In this document: one piece after another, positions 60,948-64,000 of the stretch
Layout: every line of letters begins with the position of its first letter
How positions within the stretch are numbered: position 1 is the first letter of the stretch
Source of the DNA: UBA2040 sp002384725
GTDB taxonomy: Bacteria; Bacteroidota; Bacteroidia; Flavobacteriales_D; Crocinitomicaceae
Length of the DNA stretch: 64,000 bases
Assembly: GCA_963926475.1 (NCBI GenBank)
Contig: CAWUXE010000001.1
Location: forward strand, 1 to 64,000
Direction: 5' to 3'
Notes under the pieces: model-generated
The model's database searches: none
Told to the model about the DNA's origin: nothing
Seen by the model: only the letters and a program-made list of their open reading frames with translations
Position numbers and translations under genes: made by a program

Positions 60948-62483
60948 TTAAAATTTTGATAGTTTAACATCTATAGGAGATTCTTTTAGTTTTTTTCTGT
61001 AGTAGGCCGATTTTTTAATGTTACCGAACCCTTTTACTAAAGACCAAGAGAAATCATAAACATAAGCAAGTCCAACAGCACCTATACAGACCATAAATAA
61101 TTTTCGATCTGCATTAACAGCATCATAAGCTTCACTTGCTGCATTTTGATTTTGCGCTTCTTGATATGCTTTGTAATCGAGATTCTCCAAAACTTTGGTC
61201 ACACCAGCCATAGATACAGATAAGAGATAGGCGGATCCCGTTAGATATCCATTTTGACCACTTGAAACCTTACTTGCACCCCATCCTGGCAATACCAAAG
61301 AACAAAAAGCATATTGTGGACCTGCATTCAACTTATAATCAATAAGTCGGATGTCTTTATCGGCTTGTTGATTACCATCAATTTTTATAAGTTTGGATTT
61401 GACATCAAAAGTGAAATTGCCATATTTATAGGATTGGGCATTGATGTAATCCTTAAAATCGCTTGGATTAATTTTAAAATACTTGTCAACCCCATTGATC
61501 CCTTTTCCATCTGAAACAACATACTCATCAGATGAATTCCAATTAGCATCTATGGTAAAACTATCGTGAGAATTAACATAATAGCTAAATTTCTTGGATG
61601 GCGATAAGGTATTAGAAGTTAGAATATTGCTTATCTTTTTAAGAACAACTTCATTACTCACACCTTCAATTCGAGAATTATTTACACCATTTGTATCAAA
61701 CTGAATAGAAACCTTAAATTGGTAGGAGCCTTCAGGAGTATCATTAATTTCATTATTTAAAAGATTAGTGATTTCTCTTTTGAGATTGTTTAAGCTATTG
61801 CTGTTATCTTCTCGATAAACATAACCTGCACCAGATCTAATAGAGAAAAATATAGTTATTTCATTCGACTTTTGATTTGCATCTACATGATTAGGATCTA
61901 ACTTAAGCACTTCTTTGAAATAATTTTGCGCCTCGTATAGTTTATTAGATTTATAAAATTCAAGAGCCTTAGAATGTGTAAGTTCAATTTTTCTTGCAAG
62001 TTCAATTTGAGCTTGTCTGATCCTTTCTTGTTCGATTTCCTCTTGTTCTATCCGCAAGGCCTCCAAGCGCATACGCTCTTGTTCTTCACGTTCTTCTGCA
62101 ATTTGCTGGGGAGTCTTATAAAATTTTACATCCAAAATTTCAGAACCCCAAGACATACCTTCAAAACTTCTATAATATCTAAGTATTCTCCTATTAGAAA
62201 GGGCAATGGTAGGTGTTTTTCCTAATTCATAACCTTGAATATTAACCTTAAAAGTTTGGGTTTTATTATGTTCGTAAAATCCGCCTACATCGTCATAAAC
62301 CCACACTCTCATTTTAATTTCCTTAATTACATAAGGCGAATTATTTTGAAGATCTATTCTGAAGGATTTAAGAGAATAGCCAGAACTACCATATTCCCAT
62401 CTTGCATAATTTGCCGATGGATAATCTTGACCGTAACTAACAGAGAAGAAAAATAATAATATTATAAGTAAGTACCTTGCCAT
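60948..62483 (-). CDS. Exported coiled-coil/TPR protein of unknown function with membrane segments
   Basis: The ATG at 62481-62483 gives 511 residues starting MARYLLIILLFFF, a signal peptide ending YGQ. A beta-rich domain follows (about 20-115), then a strongly charged coiled coil (about 120-165, EEREEQERMRLEAL). A TPR-like pair comes next (about 170-205, ALEFYKSNKLYEAQNYF), then a long unfamiliar domain. Late hydrophobic segments resemble DUF5683-type membrane proteins (LVLPGWGASKVSSGQNGYLTG and CIGAVGLAYVYDFSW). I do not recognise the whole protein. It lies in the repeat-bracketed insertion with the GEVED lipoprotein gene and probably works with it at the envelope. Confidence 0.65.
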   Translation of the reverse strand: MARYLLIILLFFFSVSYGQDYPSANYARWEYGSSGYSLKSFRIDLQNNSPYVIKEIKMRVWVYDDVGGFYEHNKTQTFKVNIQGYELGKTPTIALSNRRILRYYRSFEGMSWGSEILDVKFYKTPQQIAEEREEQERMRLEALRIEQEEIEQERIRQAQIELARKIELTHSKALEFYKSNKLYEAQNYFKEVLKLDPNHVDANQKSNEITIFFSIRSGAGYVYREDNSNSLNNLKREITNLLNNEINDTPEGSYQFKVSIQFDTNGVNNSRIEGVSNEVVLKKISNILTSNTLSPSKKFSYYVNSHDSFTIDANWNSSDEYVVSDGKGINGVDKYFKINPSDFKDYINAQSYKYGNFTFDVKSKLIKIDGNQQADKDIRLIDYKLNAGPQYAFCSLVLPGWGASKVSSGQNGYLTGSAYLLSVSMAGVTKVLENLDYKAYQEAQNQNAASEAYDAVNADRKLFMVCIGAVGLAYVYDFSWSLVKGFGNIKKSAYYRKKLKESPIDVKLSKF

Positions 62484-62617
62484 AACTATTTTAATAAATG
62501 TTGTCACCAAAATAACAAAAAATTCAATGCTAAATAAATTCTATTCTAAACTTTCATGCATAAATAATGATTTCTTAAAATAGTTTGATATTTAAGAATG
62601 ATTTGAATGTTGAATAT

Positions 62618-62689
62618 CTACAAACACTTTTCTCGATATAAGCCCAGCAAGCTTTGGCCACTTGCGTTTTCGATAATTTCTTCAATCAT
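62618..62689 (-). pseudogene. Vestigial nadC 5' end
   Basis: The distal repeat copy still holds the nadC start codon (62687-62689) and reads MIEEIIENA before diverging (SGQSLLGLYREKCL) to a TAG at 62618-62620. It marks the original position of the nadC start. Confidence 0.75.
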
Positions 62690-62697
62690 AGAGCAAA
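62664..62697. repeat. 34-base direct repeat, DUF4783-proximal copy
   Basis: Perfect match to 60384-60417; the bases on both sides differ. It lies 15 bases from the DUF4783 stop codon. Confidence 0.95.
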
Positions 62698-62712
62698 GAT
62701 AAAAATCTGACT

Positions 62713-63090
62713 CTAATTTTCTATGTTCAAGGTCTCGATAAGATATTTGCCGTTGACCTTTTTGAAGTGGAAGGTTACTCTGAAAACATTACCATTAACG
62801 GTGTAATTACCAATTGAAAAAGCGCTTGCCCCTTCTTTCCCAGGATGGATAATCTCGAATTTACCTTTGGGATATTTGGTAAAAAAATCTTTTAGGATCA
62901 ATTTCGCTTGCGACTTCGAATAGGCACCATCTTTACCGAGAACCGTCATCAAAACCTTTTCATTCATCAGGCTTTCTATTGCTCCAGCATCACTAGCTTT
63001 AAAGGCTTTCTCAATTTCGGCATGCGGCAAACTGGAAATTCCAGAGATGCTCAAGATTGCGGTCGCAATGAAAATATATAGGTAACTCAT
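62713..63090 (-). CDS. DUF4783 exported protein
   Basis: A 125-residue exported protein (signal peptide about residues 1-18) of the DUF4783 family, with an NTF2/SnoaL-like cone fold implied by HAEIEKAFKASDAGAIESLMNEKV, LKDFFTKYPKGKFEIIHPG and RVTFHFKKVNGKYLIETLNI. Function unknown. The ATG at 63088-63090 is preferred to a TTG six bases earlier. Its gene is normally next to nadC in this phylum as I recall; here a 2.25-kb insertion now separates the two. Confidence 0.8.
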   Translation of the reverse strand: MSYLYIFIATAILSISGISSLPHAEIEKAFKASDAGAIESLMNEKVLMTVLGKDGAYSKSQAKLILKDFFTKYPKGKFEIIHPGKEGASAFSIGNYTVNGNVFRVTFHFKKVNGKYLIETLNIEN

Positions 63091-63162
63091 GATCAATAAT
63101 TTTAACCAAATTTAGCAAAAACAATGCCGTAATTCAAGCTTGTAAAGTTAAATGAACAAATG

Positions 63163-63170
63163 TACCTTCG
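63163..63170 (+). promoter_or_regulatory. Candidate -7 promoter element for rlmH
   Basis: TACCTTCG is one base off TAnnTTTG and lies between the first in-frame ATG (63160) and the GTG at 63175. If real, translation starts at the GTG, almost at the 5' end of the message. Confidence 0.3.
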
Positions 63171-63174
63171 CGAT

Positions 63175-63648
63175 GTGAAAATAAAAGTCATTTGCATAGG
63201 GAAAACAGGTAAAAGCTTTCTAGTCGAAGGTGAAAACGAATATTTGAAGCGCCTGAAGCATTATGTACCGTTCGAAAAAGTAGAAATTCCCGATATTAAA
63301 AACGCAAAAAAACTGTCGCAAGTAGAGGTGAAAACTCTCGAGAGCAAAGAAATTTTGGCTAAAATAGACAGCTCGGATTACGTCGTAGTTTTAGACGAAA
63401 AAGGAAAAGAATTTACCAGTGAACAATTTGCCGAATACTTTCAAAAAAGATTCAATCAGGGCGGTAAAACGATTGTTTTTATCATTGGTGGAGCCTTTGG
63501 GTTTTCCGCTGAATTGTATGCGCGAGCGAACGGTAAAATTGCACTTTCGAAGATGACTTTTTCGCATCAAATGATTCGAATGCTGTTTTTTGAACAAGTT
63601 TATCGAGCGATGACCATTTTGAAGGGTGAACCTTATCATCATAGTTGA
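63175..63648 (+). CDS. rlmH: 23S rRNA pseudouridine(1915)-N3-methyltransferase RlmH
   Basis: SPOUT methyltransferase acting on helix 69 of 23S rRNA in the assembled ribosome. From the GTG at 63175 it has 157 residues, the family length (KIKVICIGKTGKSF). The trefoil-knot signatures are VVLDEKGKEFTSEQFA, FIIGGAFGFS (SAM loop) and the C-terminal HQMIRMLFFEQVYRAMTILKGEPYHH. An ATG at 63160 would add five residues (MYLRD) but overlaps a promoter-like element. Divergent from the DUF4783 gene. Confidence 0.95.
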   Translation: MKIKVICIGKTGKSFLVEGENEYLKRLKHYVPFEKVEIPDIKNAKKLSQVEVKTLESKEILAKIDSSDYVVVLDEKGKEFTSEQFAEYFQKRFNQGGKTIVFIIGGAFGFSAELYARANGKIALSKMTFSHQMIRMLFFEQVYRAMTILKGEPYHHS

Positions 63649-63693
63649 TTTGAATCTCAACAAATCTTTTATCTTTGGTTTTAATAACAATCC

Positions 63694-63933
63694 ATGAATA
63701 GTTTCACCCAATTCGATGTTTTTTCTGCCATATCATGTATACTCTGGCTTGGAATAGTCGTAATTCTTGCAGCTTGGCATTACAGCAGTATTCGAGAAAA
63801 AAGCTGCGCTAAATATTTCTCACCCACGTTTTACTTCAAATTAATTTCTGCCGTCGGATTCGCGGTAGTGCATTTGTACGTTTATCAGGATGGCGGCTCA
63901 TATCACGTCTGTTTCGCCCTTTTATGTGGATAA
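63694..63933 (+). CDS. Short membrane protein, possibly the frameshifted start of a longer one
   Basis: A 79-residue frame with two hydrophobic segments (about residues 11-29 and 47-62), then LYVYQDGGSYHVCF and a stop. The second segment followed by a short Gly-rich motif resembles the start of longer polytopic proteins I associate with GGGD motifs after the second helix. Another frame stays open from there to the window edge (…FMWITKANSLERMGRLYKMGS). Whether this is an intact small gene or an interrupted large one cannot be settled in this window. Confidence 0.4.
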   Translation: MNSFTQFDVFSAISCILWLGIVVILAAWHYSSIREKSCAKYFSPTFYFKLISAVGFAVVHLYVYQDGGSYHVCFALLCG

Positions 63934-64000
63934 CCAAAGCCAATTCACTGGAAAGAATGGGACGACTTTACAAAATGGGTTCCAAAGAAAAATATACTCA

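Larger units (their letters stand above)
60418..62663. mobile_element. Two-gene insertion bounded by 34-base direct repeats
   Basis: 2246 bases between the two perfect repeats, carrying a GEVED lipoprotein gene and a 511-residue unknown gene, both on the minus strand. No integrase, transposase or inverted ends are visible. Removing it and one repeat copy restores a DUF4783-nadC operon with a 23-base gap, a natural arrangement. How it arrived is unknown. Confidence 0.65.

Noticed and set aside
60418..62663. Calling the insertion an insertion sequence or integron cassette
   Set aside because: No transposase, integrase, terminal inverted repeats or attC-like structure could be seen; only the direct repeats support mobility.

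Overview
The window reads as a chromosome segment of a Bacteroidota bacterium, most likely in the Flavobacteriales. The grounds are: several secreted proteins with type IX secretion (T9SS) C-terminal sorting domains, PorV/PorQ- and PorP/SprF-family outer membrane proteins, a large TonB-dependent receptor, lipobox lipoproteins, AT-rich DNA, and repeated TAnnTTTG promoter elements in place of a -10 TATAAT box. The genus is not decided; a Crocinitomicaceae-like relative is only a guess. I found no rRNA, tRNA, CRISPR array, prophage or complete insertion sequence.

Layout. 1-12.5 kb: an edge-truncated metallopeptidase lipoprotein, an unknown secreted protein with a half-VOC protein, tsaD divergent from tamB, accC, a beta-barrel protein and a SulP transporter. 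12.5-17 kb: a self-contained ECF sigma regulon made of the sigma factor, a small membrane anti-sigma candidate, a CnrX/CpxP-like periplasmic sensor, MbnP, a MbnH/MauG-type dihaem protein and a secreted YHYH protein. Three copies of one bipartite promoter motif precede the sigma gene, the anti-sigma gene and the YHYH gene. 17-18.2 kb: a decayed SpoIIE-type phosphatase. 18.4-25.6 kb: sucC, aroE, a DUF368 lipid-carrier flippase candidate, a rhodanese, a hotdog thioesterase, a nitronate monooxygenase, and menA-menC. 25.6-32.8 kb: a MITE-like element, a secreted M14 carboxypeptidase, sppA, a tiny lipoprotein, an ABC exporter, another repeat element and a nonsense-interrupted secreted protein. 33-43.4 kb: tandem PaaE-like reductases plus an SDR, a PorP/SprF and TPR-OmpA-DUF1573 pair, a DUF1624-type acyltransferase, an SGNH hydrolase, a HIT protein, greA. 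42.4-51.5 kb: a TonB receptor, a giant T9SS-type protein and a PorV-family protein. 51.7-53.1 kb: a phosphopantetheinyl transferase and a broken GGGP synthase gene. 53-59.6 kb: divergent thiamin operons (thiE-thiG-thiH and thiS-thiC-tenI-like-thiD), each behind its own TPP riboswitch. 59.6-64 kb: nadC, a two-gene insertion, a DUF4783 gene, rlmH and an edge-truncated membrane ORF.

Most notable items. (1) The ECF regulon with its three matching promoters looks like a CnrYXH-type envelope sensor wired to MbnP/MbnH, probably for copper. (2) A perfect 34-bp direct repeat brackets a 2.25-kb two-gene insertion that has split nadC from the upstream DUF4783 gene and left a vestigial copy of the nadC 5' end. 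(3) Three genes are interrupted by stops or frameshifts (SpoIIE phosphatase, a small secreted protein, GGGP synthase) and one VOC protein survives only as its C-terminal half. (4) Three distinct families of small palindromic or inverted-repeat elements lie between genes.
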